Program-made: the position numbers and the translations under genes
Source: CALOCN01 sp942491735
GTDB taxonomy: Bacteria; Eisenbacteria; RBG-16-71-46; JABDJR01
Direction: 5' to 3'
NCBI GenBank assembly: GCA_942491735.1
Contig: CALOCN010000001.1
Location: forward strand, 124,001 to 188,000
Length of the DNA stretch: 64,000 bases
The notes under the pieces: model-generated
Told to the model about the DNA's origin: nothing
Database searches by the model: none
Seen by the model: the letters and a program-made list of their open reading frames with translations, nothing else
In this document: positions 1 to 9,213 of the stretch, piece after piece
Position numbering within the stretch: the stretch's first letter is position 1
Layout: each line of letters opens with the position of its first letter

Positions 1-1860
1 GTGTTCTACGCGACGTACCTTCATGCGGACTACATCCAGGACCAGGCCAACCAGACATCGCTCACCGGCATTCCCGCCGATCCCATCGGCGACGCCCTGA
101 GCCTGGCCCTCAGCGGCGGCAGCGGGGCCAACAACAACACCTGGCCGTCGGTCATTGCTCCCCGCGCCGGCGCGGCGACGGTGCTGGTCTTCCCCGGCGC
201 CTTGCCCGGGGCGGTGCGGTTCGGAGCGGCACACCGCGTGGTGTACTTTGCCTTCAACTTCGAGTCGATCAACACCGCCGGGGATCGGGATCTCACCCTG
301 GCACGGGTGCTCAACTGGCTCCTCCCCGAGGACATGACCCCGCCCCTGGTCACCCTGGTTGCCCCCAACGGGGGAGAGATCCTGGATGCCTGCGGATCCA
401 CGGACATCTCCTGGGTGGCCACCGACAACATCGCGGTGACCGAGGTGGATCTGTTGCTCTCCACCAACGGAGGCGGGTCCTACGACCAGGTCCTCGCGAC
501 CGGGCTCGCCAACAGCGGATCGTTTTCCTGGAGCCTGGCCGGGCTGAACGCGACCGATCTGCGGATCATGGTCCTGGCCCGGGATCTGCAGGGCCTGCAA
601 GGGTTCGACGCCAGCGATTCGAACTTTGCCGTGACCCCCCTCGCCCCGCCCCTGGCCACCCTGCTGGCGCCCGCGGCGGGGGACACCCTGACCTGCGGGG
701 CCCTGACCGACATCGTGTGGAGCATGGCCGACACCTGTTCGGCCCTGGACTCCACCCACGTTCTGGTTTCCCAGGACGGCGGCGGCATGTGGACTCCGAT
801 CGGCTCGGTGGCCGCCCCGGACACCATGCTCACCTGGCTCATCACCGGTTCGCCCACCGACTCGTTCCAGGTGCGCATCGACGTGGTCAACGTGGAGGGG
901 AACGCGACCTCGGACACCACCGACGGCTTCATCGTGCTGGAGGACGGCGTGCCTCCCGGCATCACCCTGCTCTCGCCCAACGGGGGGGAGACGCTGGGCA
1001 CCGGCAACCCGGCTCCCATCGACTGGATTGCCACGGACGACAAGGGCGTCACCGAGGTCGATCTCTTCTATTCGATGGATGGCGGTGGCTCCTGGACTCC
1101 CATCGTCGCCGCGACCCCGGACACCCCTCCGTATCCCTGGGTCACCCCGACCACGCCCGGCAACCAGGCCCTGATCCGGGCGGTGGCGCGGGATGCGGGG
1201 GGCAACGCGGCAGCGGATACCTCGGACAGCCTGTTTCGCATCGTGGATGATGACCCGCCCCTGGTGACCCTGCTCACGCCCAACGGAGGGGAGGACTTCA
1301 CCGGGTCCGGCATCGAGACCATTGACGCCACCGTCAGCGACAACGGGACCCTCCAGGTGACCTGCCTCCACTACTCGCTGGACAACGGACAGAGCTGGAA
1401 CTTCATCAACTGCGGCCCGATCAGCTTCCCCTACAACTGGACTGTTCCCGAGGCGTTCAGCGACTCCTGCCTCATCCGGGTGCAGGCCTACGACGTGTTC
1501 ATCAACCTCGGGGAGGATCAGAGCGACGGGGTGTTTCGCATTCTGCCCTCGGTGGGTGCGCCCCCGGATCCCGGGTTGACCCGCCCCACCCTGTTGCAGA
1601 ACCACCCCAACCCCGTCCGTTCCGGACGCACCGTGTTCTCGTTCTATCTTCCGCAAGAGGCGCAGGCCTCGCTCACCGTCTATGACGTGGCCGGCCGACG
1701 CGTCCGAACCGTGACTTCGGGGAGCCAGTCCGCGGGCCTGCACGAGTGGGTCTGGACCGGGCAGGACGAGGCGGGGCGCCGGGTCGGGGAAGGGCTCTAC
1801 TTCTACGTGTTCGAGACCGCCGGGGTCCGCGAGGTGCGCAAGCTCGTCCTGGTGCGTTGA
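1..1860 (+). CDS. Secreted multi-Ig-repeat protein with FlgD-like C-terminal domain (5' end outside window)
   Basis: The frame is open to the window edge, so the GTG at base 1 is not taken as the start and the N-terminus is missing. The first ~110 residues end in VLNWLLPED, which looks like the end of an upstream catalytic or Rossmann-type domain. Then come four ~104-residue Ig-like modules, each starting with a PNGGE-type motif (near residues 118, 222, 325 and 426; the second reads APAAGDT). Residues ~530-619 form a FlgD-like Ig domain: NHPNPV, VYDVAGRRVRTV, GLYFYVFE and a terminal RKLVLVR. Such tails end secreted proteins in FCB lineages, where some act in type IX-like sorting. Role: an exported surface or extracellular protein; substrate unknown. 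Confidence 0.85.
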   Translation: MFYATYLHADYIQDQANQTSLTGIPADPIGDALSLALSGGSGANNNTWPSVIAPRAGAATVLVFPGALPGAVRFGAAHRVVYFAFNFESINTAGDRDLTLARVLNWLLPEDMTPPLVTLVAPNGGEILDACGSTDISWVATDNIAVTEVDLLLSTNGGGSYDQVLATGLANSGSFSWSLAGLNATDLRIMVLARDLQGLQGFDASDSNFAVTPLAPPLATLLAPAAGDTLTCGALTDIVWSMADTCSALDSTHVLVSQDGGGMWTPIGSVAAPDTMLTWLITGSPTDSFQVRIDVVNVEGNATSDTTDGFIVLEDGVPPGITLLSPNGGETLGTGNPAPIDWIATDDKGVTEVDLFYSMDGGGSWTPIVAATPDTPPYPWVTPTTPGNQALIRAVARDAGGNAAADTSDSLFRIVDDDPPLVTLLTPNGGEDFTGSGIETIDATVSDNGTLQVTCLHYSLDNGQSWNFINCGPISFPYNWTVPEAFSDSCLIRVQAYDVFINLGEDQSDGVFRILPSVGAPPDPGLTRPTLLQNHPNPVRSGRTVFSFYLPQEAQASLTVYDVAGRRVRTVTSGSQSAGLHEWVWTGQDEAGRRVGEGLYFYVFETAGVREVRKLVLVR

Positions 1861-1876
1861 GGCGGCTCGGGTCGCT

Positions 1877-2200
1877 CTAGCCCGGGTCCACCGCGTCGAA
1901 GGTTGCAAAAGGAGCCTGGCTTTCGTGCAGATCGGCCAGCCGGACGTAGTTGCAGGCGACCTCGAACCGCGCCCACAACGCGCCCACGGCCGGGTTGGCG
2001 TGGGCCGCCTCGACCGCCGCATCCGAGACCCACTCGAACACCTCCAGCACGGTGCCGTCCTCGGCCCGCATGACCGTGGGTTCCCGGTCGGTGACCAGGC
2101 CCTCCTGGCGAAGGATCTTCAGATGATCCGACACCGCGGCCATGAGCGCGGCTTCCTGGCCGGGTTTGGGTCGATACACGGCAATGACAATGCGTCCCAT
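1877..2200 (-). CDS. ABM-superfamily (antibiotic biosynthesis monooxygenase-like) small protein
   Basis: This 107-residue protein starts MGRIVIAVYRPKPGQE, a first strand typical of the dimeric ferredoxin-like ABM fold. VLEVFEWVSDAAVEAAH follows, which is the usual E-W-x-S/D helix entry. The start is the ATG at 2200, because AGGAGG lies about 6 bases upstream; a longer frame to 2251 has no such site. Family members are small monooxygenases, quinone-handling proteins or proteins of unknown role, so no substrate is assigned. It converges with the preceding Ig-repeat gene and is divergent from the SDR gene. Confidence 0.75.
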   Translation of the reverse strand: MGRIVIAVYRPKPGQEAALMAAVSDHLKILRQEGLVTDREPTVMRAEDGTVLEVFEWVSDAAVEAAHANPAVGALWARFEVACNYVRLADLHESQAPFATFDAVDPG

Positions 2201-2322
2201 GGCTCCTCCTGGTTGGGTTTCAAGACTAGCACCGGCCTGTGTCCTAAACACTCGGGCTCACCATGACAACGGCCCGAGTCACCCCGTAGACTAGAGCCTC
2301 GCCAAGCAAAGAGGAGGCGCAC

Positions 2323-3114
2323 GTGGATTTGGGACTCAAGGACAAGGTGGCGCTCGTCGCGGGCGCCTCATCGGGGATCGGATTCGGGATTGCCCATGCG
2401 CTGTCCGCCGAGGGGGCGCGGGTCGTTCTCTGCTCGCGGACCGCCGAGCGCGCGGAAGGGGCGGCGGCCCGGATCCAGGACGGCACCGGGAATCCGGTCC
2501 AGGGAGTGGCCATCGACGTCCTGGATGAGGATGCCGGCACCCGTTTTGTCGCGGCGGCCGAGGCCGCTTTCGGCACGCCGACCATCCTCATCACCAACGC
2601 GGGAGGATCCCCGCCGGGTCCGGCGTCCCAGTACGGCGTCGCCGAGATCCGCAAAGCCTTGGAGCTCAACTACTTGAGTTCGGTGCGGCTGACCCTGGCC
2701 GCCCTTCCGGGGATGCACAGCGCCGGATGGGGCCGGTTGATCCACATCACCTCGACGACCATTTTCGAGCCCAAGACCGCGCTCTTCCTCTCCTCGACCG
2801 TGCGTCCGGCCGTGGTGGGCTTCTCGAAGTCCCTGGCCCTGGAACTGGCCGAGGCCGGAATCACCTCCAACGTGGTCGCGCCGGGGTTGATCGGCACCGA
2901 GCGTCTGAGCGAGCTGACCGACTACCTGGCCGAACAGGCGGGTCGGTCCCCGGCAGAGCAGGAGAACGCCATGGCGTCCAGCGTCCCCGCCCGACGGCTG
3001 GGCACTCCCCAGGAACTGGGCGATGCGGTTGCCTTCCTCTGTTCGGAGCGGGCCGCCTACATCACCGGGATCGCCCTCCGCGTGGACGGCGGTCGAGTGA
3101 CCTACATCCACTAG
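2323..3114 (+). CDS. SDR-family protein lacking the canonical Tyr/Lys pair
   Basis: 263 residues with an N-terminal Rossmann motif GASSGIG (residues 14-20) and TNAGG near 91-95, as in short-chain dehydrogenases/reductases. The GTG start is set by GAGGAGG at 2311-2317. The usual catalytic YxxxK is absent: after S144 the expected Tyr and Lys positions (about 157 and 161) read Ser and Arg in LSSTVRPAVVGF. Some 3-oxoacyl-ACP-reductase-like SDR subgroups share this LS-x-x-x-R pattern. It may therefore bind NAD(P) and act with another mechanism, or be non-enzymatic. The C-terminal VDGG segment that closes the fold is present. Confidence 0.85.
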   Translation: MDLGLKDKVALVAGASSGIGFGIAHALSAEGARVVLCSRTAERAEGAAARIQDGTGNPVQGVAIDVLDEDAGTRFVAAAEAAFGTPTILITNAGGSPPGPASQYGVAEIRKALELNYLSSVRLTLAALPGMHSAGWGRLIHITSTTIFEPKTALFLSSTVRPAVVGFSKSLALELAEAGITSNVVAPGLIGTERLSELTDYLAEQAGRSPAEQENAMASSVPARRLGTPQELGDAVAFLCSERAAYITGIALRVDGGRVTYIH

Positions 3115-3350
3115 TGGATTGATAGGCAATGGCTTAGGAGAAAAGAGGAGCCTCGGTGCTCCGCCGCACTTTTTGTGGCATAAACCGCCGCCAAGGTCGT
3201 ATTAGAGGGTGAGCTGTAGGGTGCATCCGCTTGGAGCTTCCGGGGGATGCGGCTATACTGGCTCAGCGTTCCATGGTCTCCCATGGAGCCACAGCTATCC
3301 CACCTCGGCTGTCTGCGATCTCACAACTCGTTTCACGGGAGGACTCCAGA

Positions 3351-4082
3351 GTGCGTACCCTTCGTTGGATTCTTACGGCCGCTGTAGCGGTCACGTTCGT
3401 CGGCGCGGGCACCCTCGCCTTTGCTTGTGATGCCGATAAGGCCAGTGCTTCCGCCGAGAAGGCCGAAGTGAAGGCTGCTCCGGCATCCGCTGAAGGCGCC
3501 AGCTGCTCGGCCAAGAAGGCCAATGCGGCCAACGCCTCCGCTGAAGGCGCCGGTTGCTCCGCGGAGAAGGCTGCTGCTTGCTCCGCATCCAAGGCCAACG
3601 CTGCCATGGCCGGTGCCAACTGCTCCGCGTCCAAGGCCAATGCCGCCATGGCCGGTGGTGCCGCCTGCTCCTCCAAGAGCCTCGCCAGCAGCACCAGCTA
3701 CTGCATCGTCAACTACATGTCGGACCTGTCCGAGACCGAGCAGCAGGTGAAGGTCACCGTGACCGAGACCGAAGCCGGCGTCGTGATGGCGTTCGCCTCG
3801 GCCGATCCGGCCGTCGCCCAGGCCGTGGCCAACAAGGCCACCGGCATGCTCACCAAGTCCTCCGCTTGCAGCATGAGCCGTGCCGACATGGCCAAGGCCG
3901 GCTGCTTCAGCGGCTGCGAGAAGACCGTCCAGGCCTTCGCCGGCGCTGCGGTTGAGCTCCAGGACACCGACAATGGCGCCGTCGCCACGGTGATCCCGGG
4001 CGAGGACGTTCCCGTGGAGCAGCTCCACACCGCGTTCCGCACCATGCAGGAGCAGACCGAGGTCGTGAAGACCGAGGGCTAG
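3351..4082 (+). CDS. Secreted Cys/Ala/Lys-rich repeat protein, function unknown
   Basis: 243 residues. The GTG at 3351 is chosen because GGGAGGA lies seven bases upstream and translation then opens with a signal peptide (RTLRWILTAAVAVTFVG, cleavage around AFAC). Residues ~22-110 are low complexity: Ala, Ser, Lys and regularly spaced Cys, including two near-identical 14-residue units CSASKANAAMAG plus two residues. The C-terminal ~130 residues look folded, with four more Cys (CSMSRADMAKAGCFSGC). Cys spacing suggests metal binding or disulfide packing, but no known metallothionein or cytochrome motif (CXXCH) is seen. It is a single-gene unit ending in a strong terminator, so probably well expressed. 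I do not recognise the family. Confidence 0.75.
   Translation: MRTLRWILTAAVAVTFVGAGTLAFACDADKASASAEKAEVKAAPASAEGASCSAKKANAANASAEGAGCSAEKAAACSASKANAAMAGANCSASKANAAMAGGAACSSKSLASSTSYCIVNYMSDLSETEQQVKVTVTETEAGVVMAFASADPAVAQAVANKATGMLTKSSACSMSRADMAKAGCFSGCEKTVQAFAGAAVELQDTDNGAVATVIPGEDVPVEQLHTAFRTMQEQTEVVKTEG
3579..3662 (+). repeat. Two tandem 42-bp units inside the Cys/Ala-rich gene
   Basis: Positions 3579-3620 and 3621-3662 are near-identical 42-bp units coding for 14 residues each (CSASKANAAMAG plus two variable residues). Related but diverged units precede them. Differences are mostly at third codon positions, so the copies have been kept under protein-level selection or were recently duplicated. 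Confidence 0.8.
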
Positions 4083-4101
4083 TCCCCGCGGTTCCGTTTG
4101 A

Positions 4102-4137
4102 AACCCGGCGCCTCTTCATGGGGCGCCGGGTTTTTTT
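4102..4137 (+). terminator. Rho-independent terminator of the Cys/Ala-rich gene
   Basis: A GC-rich stem AACCCGGCGCC pairs with GGCGCCGGGTT around a ~9-base loop, followed directly by a run of T. It lies 20 bases after the stop codon at 4082 and a few bases before the M50 protease start at 4144, separating the two units. Confidence 0.9.
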
Positions 4138-4143
4138 CGCCCC

Positions 4144-4932
4144 ATGCTGCGTTCCTGGCGCCTCAACGTCCTCCTCTTTGTCCTCACCTGCGCGTCCACC
4201 TGGTTGGTGGCCGGGACGGCCTTTGCCGTCTCCATCATGGGGATCCTCGTCTTCCACGAGATGGGGCACTACATCCAGGCCCGCCGCTACCGGGTGCCGG
4301 CCACCCTCCCGTACTTCCTGCCCATGCCCATCTCCCCCTTCGGGACCATGGGCGCGGTCATCCGCATGGACAACGTGGGCGCGGATCGCAAGGCGCTCTT
4401 CGACATCGGGGTCAGCGGTCCCATCGCCGGGTTGGTGGTGGCCATTCCGGTCACCATGTGGGGGCTGGCCCGATCCCAGGTCATTGCCACCCAGGACCTG
4501 CAGGGAGTGGGGCTCCAGCTCGGGGACTCGTTGCTGTTCATGGGGTTGGCCCGGATCGTGGTGGGGGTCGTGCCCGAGGGATCCGACATCCTGCTCCACC
4601 CGGCCGCCTTCGCCGGATGGGCCGGCTTGTTCATCACCGCGCTCAACCTGCTTCCGGTGGGTCAGCTCGATGGAGGGCACGTGGTCTACGCCCTGTTGGG
4701 CCGTCGCAGCTACTGGGTGTCGGTCGCCGCGGCCATCGGTTTCGGGCTCATCGCCCTCTTCGTCAGCCGTCTGTGGACCCTGATGGTGATTCTGGTGCTG
4801 TTGATGGGACTGCGCCACCCGCCCACCGCGGATGACACGGTGGCTCTCGGGAGGACACGCATCATCGTGGGGATCCTTGCCATGGTGTTCTTCCTGCTCT
4901 CGTTCACCCCGGACCCCATGAAGCTGGGCTAG
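4144..4932 (+). CDS. Site-2 protease-like M50 membrane metalloprotease
   Basis: 262 residues, strongly hydrophobic with about six membrane segments. The zinc motif HEMGH is at residues 38-42. The second M50 signature, NLLPVGQLDGGH (168-179), supplies the third ligand Asp. No PDZ domain is inserted between them, unlike RseP, so it fits the compact PDZ-less S2P group. It cuts peptide bonds within membranes; its target is unknown. ATG at 4144 lies directly after a terminator and no good ribosome site is visible, so initiation may be weak or nearly leaderless. The next gene converges seven bases after its stop. Confidence 0.9.
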   Translation: MLRSWRLNVLLFVLTCASTWLVAGTAFAVSIMGILVFHEMGHYIQARRYRVPATLPYFLPMPISPFGTMGAVIRMDNVGADRKALFDIGVSGPIAGLVVAIPVTMWGLARSQVIATQDLQGVGLQLGDSLLFMGLARIVVGVVPEGSDILLHPAAFAGWAGLFITALNLLPVGQLDGGHVVYALLGRRSYWVSVAAAIGFGLIALFVSRLWTLMVILVLLMGLRHPPTADDTVALGRTRIIVGILAMVFFLLSFTPDPMKLG

Positions 4933-4938
4933 ACGGAC

Positions 4939-6897
4939 TCAGAACGAGGTCAGCGTCCCGTAGTCGGTCTCGTCCGGGTCGTGAACGGTGTTCGCGGGAA
5001 TCAGGGCCGCCACTTCCTTGAGCACTTCGAACATGACGTGAGGCGGCATCTGGGCCGGCGTGCCGACTTCCTCGGCCGAGAAGAACAGGATTACCACCGC
5101 TTCGCCCCGGGGATCAACCACGCCCACGTAGGGAGAGGGTCCGTGCGGGGACGCATCATCCCACCCCGGGCCCACCGCACCACCGGCCACCGCCTCCTTG
5201 TCCACGATCCAGTCGCAGAGCATGGGCAGGTCCGGCTTGACGGCGTCCAGGATGGCGGCCGAGGTCGGGGAATCGGTCGAGGTGGTCACGGTGGGCCCCC
5301 CGTCCCGCGGATACCACACCGCCGCTTCCCCCACGAGTAGGTTGGTGGCGAACTCGAGGATGCCCCGGGTGCGCTTCGATGCGGGAAGCGCCGCCAGTTC
5401 ATGGCTCTCGTCGGTGAGCCGGAGCTTGAGTTGATGCAGGAACTCCTGGGCGTCCACCCCCTGCTCCACCGAGAGGAACTCGCAGATCTGATCCCGGACG
5501 TCGCGCACCAGTTCGAGCACCTCGTCCATCTTGACCGTGTGTGAAGGAATGTTCTCGAGCACGATCAGGGCATGGGGTTGCGAGGTGATGATCGGGAGGT
5601 AGATCGTCGAGCTGCTGGACTTCGACGCCGGCTCGTCCATCTCCGTGACCCGGATGCTTCCGTGGCGAACCACCCAACCCAGGGTTCCTCGCTGAAGAGG
5701 CAGGGAGCGCCGGGCTCCCATCTGGTTGCGGGGGCCGTTGGCCAGTTCCAGACGCCGCCCCAGCGGGTCGATGATGTAGACGTGCACGAAATCGGCGCTG
5801 GAGATGGTCCGCAACGCCTCGCCCACGCCACGCAGTCGCGAGGGCAGGCTCTCCCGCAGGGAGAGGAGCCGATCCACCTGACGCAGCAGGGCTTCCCGCC
5901 GCGAATCGCTGGGCACGTTCTTGATGTCGAGCGCCTTGAGGATGGCGTTGGATGCCTCCTGGGCCAGACGCATGAGGAGGGCCACCGATTCCTCGTTGAA
6001 CGAGAGCTCGGGGCTTTCGGCGTTGATGTTGAGGACGCCGATGGGACGACCGTCACTGAGAATGGGCACGCAAGCCGCTTCCCGCAGGGACGGACGGCTG
6101 TCCGCGGCGCGGGACTCCGGAATCCGGCCCCGGATGATGACCGCTTCCCCGTTGCTGAAGACGCGTCCCGAGATGCCGTCACCGATGCGACGACGCGTGT
6201 TGTTCACCACGTCCTCGGGAATCCCTTCCGCGGCGGCGATCCGCAGGTGCTCGCCTCCCTCATCGACCAGCATGATGCTGCCGGAGTCGGCGTGGGTGGC
6301 CTGCACGGCCAGGTTCAGGATCTCGCGCACCACGCCCTCGGCTCCCAGGGCAAAAGGGATGGCCCGCAGGCTGGCGCTGAGGTCCTTGCCCAGAAGGGTT
6401 CCCGCATCGAAACCGGCACGGACCGGGACCAGGCAGGGTCCGTCCGGAACCGGTTCGCGGTCATCCTGGGAGCGGGACTCATCCTCGGGGCGCACCACCT
6501 TGATGGGACGGATCATGTCCCCGGACCGGATGTCCTCGGCCAGGGCGGCGTCGGCGTTCATCTCGCTACGGATCCGTGTCTCGGCGTCGTTGACCGAGAT
6601 CACCTTGGCTCCGGTCCCGGCCATCATCTCGCGGATCTGGTTGAGGAGGTGCGACGGCATCAGGCCCACCACGATGTAGTCGCAGGGGCTGAGGGAAAGG
6701 CGGTTGGGCGTGTCGAGGGTCGGGATCTGGAGCACCTCGGCCATGCGCACCGCGTAGCTCTGCTCGTCCAGGCTCACTACGATCCGCACGTCCCACTCGG
6801 GACGGCGCGCATAGTGGTTCAGCACGTCGAGCGACGAATCCGGCAGCTCGACGAAGCCGACGTTCTTCTGGCGGATCTCCGATTTCAAGTTCAGCAT
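4939..6897 (-). CDS. Multi-GAF-domain sensor protein without output domain
   Basis: 652 residues. Residues 1-120 resemble a Rossmann-like domain (VGFVELPDSSLDVL, CDYIVVGLMP). A GAF domain spans about 185-320 (DSGSIMLVDE, GDGISGRVF, CVPILSDGRPIGVLNI). A second, more diverged GAF follows at about 335-480 (HVYIIDPLGRRLELA, GTLGWVVRHG). A possible third lies at about 490-640. No kinase, GGDEF, HD or DNA-binding domain is visible, so it is a sensor or scaffold that must pass its signal to a partner. It is single and divergent from the 5'-nucleotidase gene. Function beyond ligand or redox sensing is not assignable. Confidence 0.75.
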   Translation of the reverse strand: MLNLKSEIRQKNVGFVELPDSSLDVLNHYARRPEWDVRIVVSLDEQSYAVRMAEVLQIPTLDTPNRLSLSPCDYIVVGLMPSHLLNQIREMMAGTGAKVISVNDAETRIRSEMNADAALAEDIRSGDMIRPIKVVRPEDESRSQDDREPVPDGPCLVPVRAGFDAGTLLGKDLSASLRAIPFALGAEGVVREILNLAVQATHADSGSIMLVDEGGEHLRIAAAEGIPEDVVNNTRRRIGDGISGRVFSNGEAVIIRGRIPESRAADSRPSLREAACVPILSDGRPIGVLNINAESPELSFNEESVALLMRLAQEASNAILKALDIKNVPSDSRREALLRQVDRLLSLRESLPSRLRGVGEALRTISSADFVHVYIIDPLGRRLELANGPRNQMGARRSLPLQRGTLGWVVRHGSIRVTEMDEPASKSSSSTIYLPIITSQPHALIVLENIPSHTVKMDEVLELVRDVRDQICEFLSVEQGVDAQEFLHQLKLRLTDESHELAALPASKRTRGILEFATNLLVGEAAVWYPRDGGPTVTTSTDSPTSAAILDAVKPDLPMLCDWIVDKEAVAGGAVGPGWDDASPHGPSPYVGVVDPRGEAVVILFFSAEEVGTPAQMPPHVMFEVLKEVAALIPANTVHDPDETDYGTLTSF

Positions 6898-7079
6898 GGA
6901 TGACGGGGCGCCCGGGTAGGCGGAATCCTCCTCGACCGGATAGGGAAGTCCCTTTGTCTACTTGGTTTATCGGATGCCCAGTGCCATGATCTGAGGACTT
7001 CCGGCGCTGCTTTGGGCAAAACCCCCGCCGGGATTGAAGGCCGCTATTCAAAGTCAACTTGTTGTGAGAGAGTCAGTTA

Positions 7080-8564
7080 ATGGATGAGGCGCTGAGCGGG
7101 TCCAGGGTTCCGGCAGAATCCCGGCTGGCTCCCGAGAATCGAATCTACGTCAACCGCAACCTCCGCCTGGGGTCGGTCAAGGCGATCGGGTTCGACCTGG
7201 ACCACACCCTGGCCCACTACCGGGGTCCGGCGGTGGAGGAGTTGGCCTACGATCTGGCCCGCCGCCGTCTGGTGGAGCGGTTCGGATACTCCGAGGAACT
7301 GCTCTCCGTCACCTACGATCGCACCTTCGTGATCCGCGGGTTGGTCATCGACAAGCGGCGCGGCAACATCCTCAAGATGGACTACCACAACTACGTGGCC
7401 CGCGGGTATCACGGCCTGCGCCATCTGCGCGCCGAGGAACGCAAGGCGGACTACCGCACCGGGCGTGTGCGCATGAGCAGCGATGCCTACGTCACCGTGG
7501 ACACGTTGTTCCACCTTCCCGAGGTCTACCTCTACGTGGCCCTGGTGGATCTGGCCGAGAGGACCAACAAGCCCAAGCGCCGGGGCCGCCGGTCCTTCAC
7601 CCGCATCTACGAGCATGTTCGCGAGAGCATCGACTCGGTGCACGGGGACGGGTCGCTCAAGCGGGAAATCCTTGGGGACCTGGGGCGTTTCGTCCGCGGG
7701 AACCCCCGGTTGGTCACCACCCTCAGCGACCTGAAGCGGGTGGGGAAGAAGCTGTTCCTGCTCACCAACAGCGAGTACTACTACTCGGACGCCATCCTGG
7801 GCTATCTCATGAAGTCCGCGGGAGAGCCGGATCGGGATTGGCGGGAGCTCTTCGACTACATCATCGTCGACGCGGGGAAGCCCACCTTCTTTACCGCGAA
7901 CGAGAAGGAACGCCCGGCGACCCGCATGGAGGTGGAAGGAACCCGCACCCCGGTGTTCAGCGCCGGCTGCGCGCGGAGCCTCGAGGACGCCCTGGGGTAT
8001 CGTGGCGACGAGATCATGTACTTCGGCGACCACACCTATGGCGACATCCTGCGCAGCAAGAAGAGCCTGGGTTGGCGCACCGCCATGGTGGTGGAGGAAC
8101 TCGAGGACGAACTCAAGACCTCGGCCAAGTTGGGACCGCAGATCCATGAGCTGAGTCACTGGAAGACCCAGCGGGGAGTCCTCGAGTCCGACATCTCCGC
8201 GCTCGACATGGAGATCGGCATCCTGGAACGGCGTCAGATCAAGCTGGGCAAGGACTACTCGGCCAGGATCGAGACGTTCACCGCCAAGCGCAACGAAATG
8301 AACAGCGAGCTCAAGCGGGTCAAGCGGGTGACCTCGGATCTGGGCGAGAAGATCAACAAGGCCTACAACCGGTTCTGGGGTCCCATCTTCCGCGAGGGGC
8401 AGGAGACCAGCCGGTTCGGCCACCAGGTCAAGGACTTCGCCTGCCTCTACATGACCTCGGTCACCAACCTGCAGAACTATCCGGCCAATCACTACTTCCG
8501 GGCCGCGATCGAGCTGATGCCGCACGAGATGGTGGGTGACACCGAGCGTCCTCCGGTTCCCTAG
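7080..8564 (+). CDS. HAD-superfamily 5'-nucleotidase (cytosolic purine nucleotidase type)
   Basis: 494 residues. The HAD motif I is FDLDHTLAHY with the nucleophile D39 and D41. The C-terminal motif FGDHTYGDILRSKKSLGW supplies the acidic Mg2+ ligands. This matches the HAD-IG 5'-nucleotidase family (NT5C2-like), which removes phosphate from IMP/GMP-type nucleotides in the cytosol. Length is normal for the family. ATG at 7080 follows GAGAGAG. Residues ~355-430 are a charged helical region, probably a coiled coil between the HAD halves. It is a single gene, with a convergent neighbour 21 bases after its stop. Confidence 0.88.
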   Translation: MDEALSGSRVPAESRLAPENRIYVNRNLRLGSVKAIGFDLDHTLAHYRGPAVEELAYDLARRRLVERFGYSEELLSVTYDRTFVIRGLVIDKRRGNILKMDYHNYVARGYHGLRHLRAEERKADYRTGRVRMSSDAYVTVDTLFHLPEVYLYVALVDLAERTNKPKRRGRRSFTRIYEHVRESIDSVHGDGSLKREILGDLGRFVRGNPRLVTTLSDLKRVGKKLFLLTNSEYYYSDAILGYLMKSAGEPDRDWRELFDYIIVDAGKPTFFTANEKERPATRMEVEGTRTPVFSAGCARSLEDALGYRGDEIMYFGDHTYGDILRSKKSLGWRTAMVVEELEDELKTSAKLGPQIHELSHWKTQRGVLESDISALDMEIGILERRQIKLGKDYSARIETFTAKRNEMNSELKRVKRVTSDLGEKINKAYNRFWGPIFREGQETSRFGHQVKDFACLYMTSVTNLQNYPANHYFRAAIELMPHEMVGDTERPPVP

Positions 8565-8585
8565 AGCCGCGCGCGGAAGGGAACG

Positions 8586-9029
8586 CTACTCGTAGGCGAG
8601 GACGAGCTGGCGATCGGCTTCCCACAGGTCGCGGGTTCCCAGAACCTCGCCGTTCCCGTTCACCACCACCATGACCTCCGAACCGCGTTGCCGCGCTTCG
8701 TCGACGAACACGGTGAGTGCCCCGCTCTGACCCAGGTGGATGGGCTCCGAGGTGAGATCGGCAAGCCGATCCGCGGAGACGTGGTCCCCCAGGTGCTCCC
8801 GCAGGTCGTTCCAGTCCGCGCGGGCGAGGAACACGGCGAAGAGCGCGGCGTCGGCCGGCGAGAACCCGGTGAGGTGCCCCCGGTGCAGGGCGACCCGGGT
8901 GCCGTCGCCATCCTCGCCCAGGAGGGCGAGCACGCTGGATGCGCCGGCATCCCACTCGATCCGGTTCCCGGCCAGGGTGGTGGCCGGAAGCGCGATCAGC
9001 AGGAGGGAGACGATGAGGACACGGACCAT
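8586..9029 (-). CDS. Small secreted protein, unknown
   Basis: 147 residues with a clean signal peptide (VRVLIVSLLLIALPATTLA, cleaved before GNRIEW). AAGGAAA six bases before the ATG supports the start. The mature part is acidic and has no recognisable domain; Asp and Leu are frequent (WNDLREHLGDHVSADRLADL). It is divergent from the kbl-like gene, with 184 bases between the two starts. Confidence 0.65.
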   Translation of the reverse strand: MVRVLIVSLLLIALPATTLAGNRIEWDAGASSVLALLGEDGDGTRVALHRGHLTGFSPADAALFAVFLARADWNDLREHLGDHVSADRLADLTSEPIHLGQSGALTVFVDEARQRGSEVMVVVNGNGEVLGTRDLWEADRQLVLAYE

Positions 9030-9213
9030 GGGTTGTTTCCTTGGATTGGGGCAAATGGCTCGGTATCCTCGTGTATTGCACGATCGGTGCCAACCCTGAA
9101 ACGGCCCAAATCACACGACTTACGCCATTCGCAGTGGGCGCAGGTGGTACCCTTGTGCCCGATTGGTGACTTTCTATCCACCGCACGAGCGTTGCGCAGA
9201 ACTGGGGGATCGC

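Noticed and set aside
1..3. GTG at base 1 as the start of the Ig-repeat protein
   Set aside because: The frame is open to the edge, and the first residues look like the inside of a folded domain with no signal peptide.
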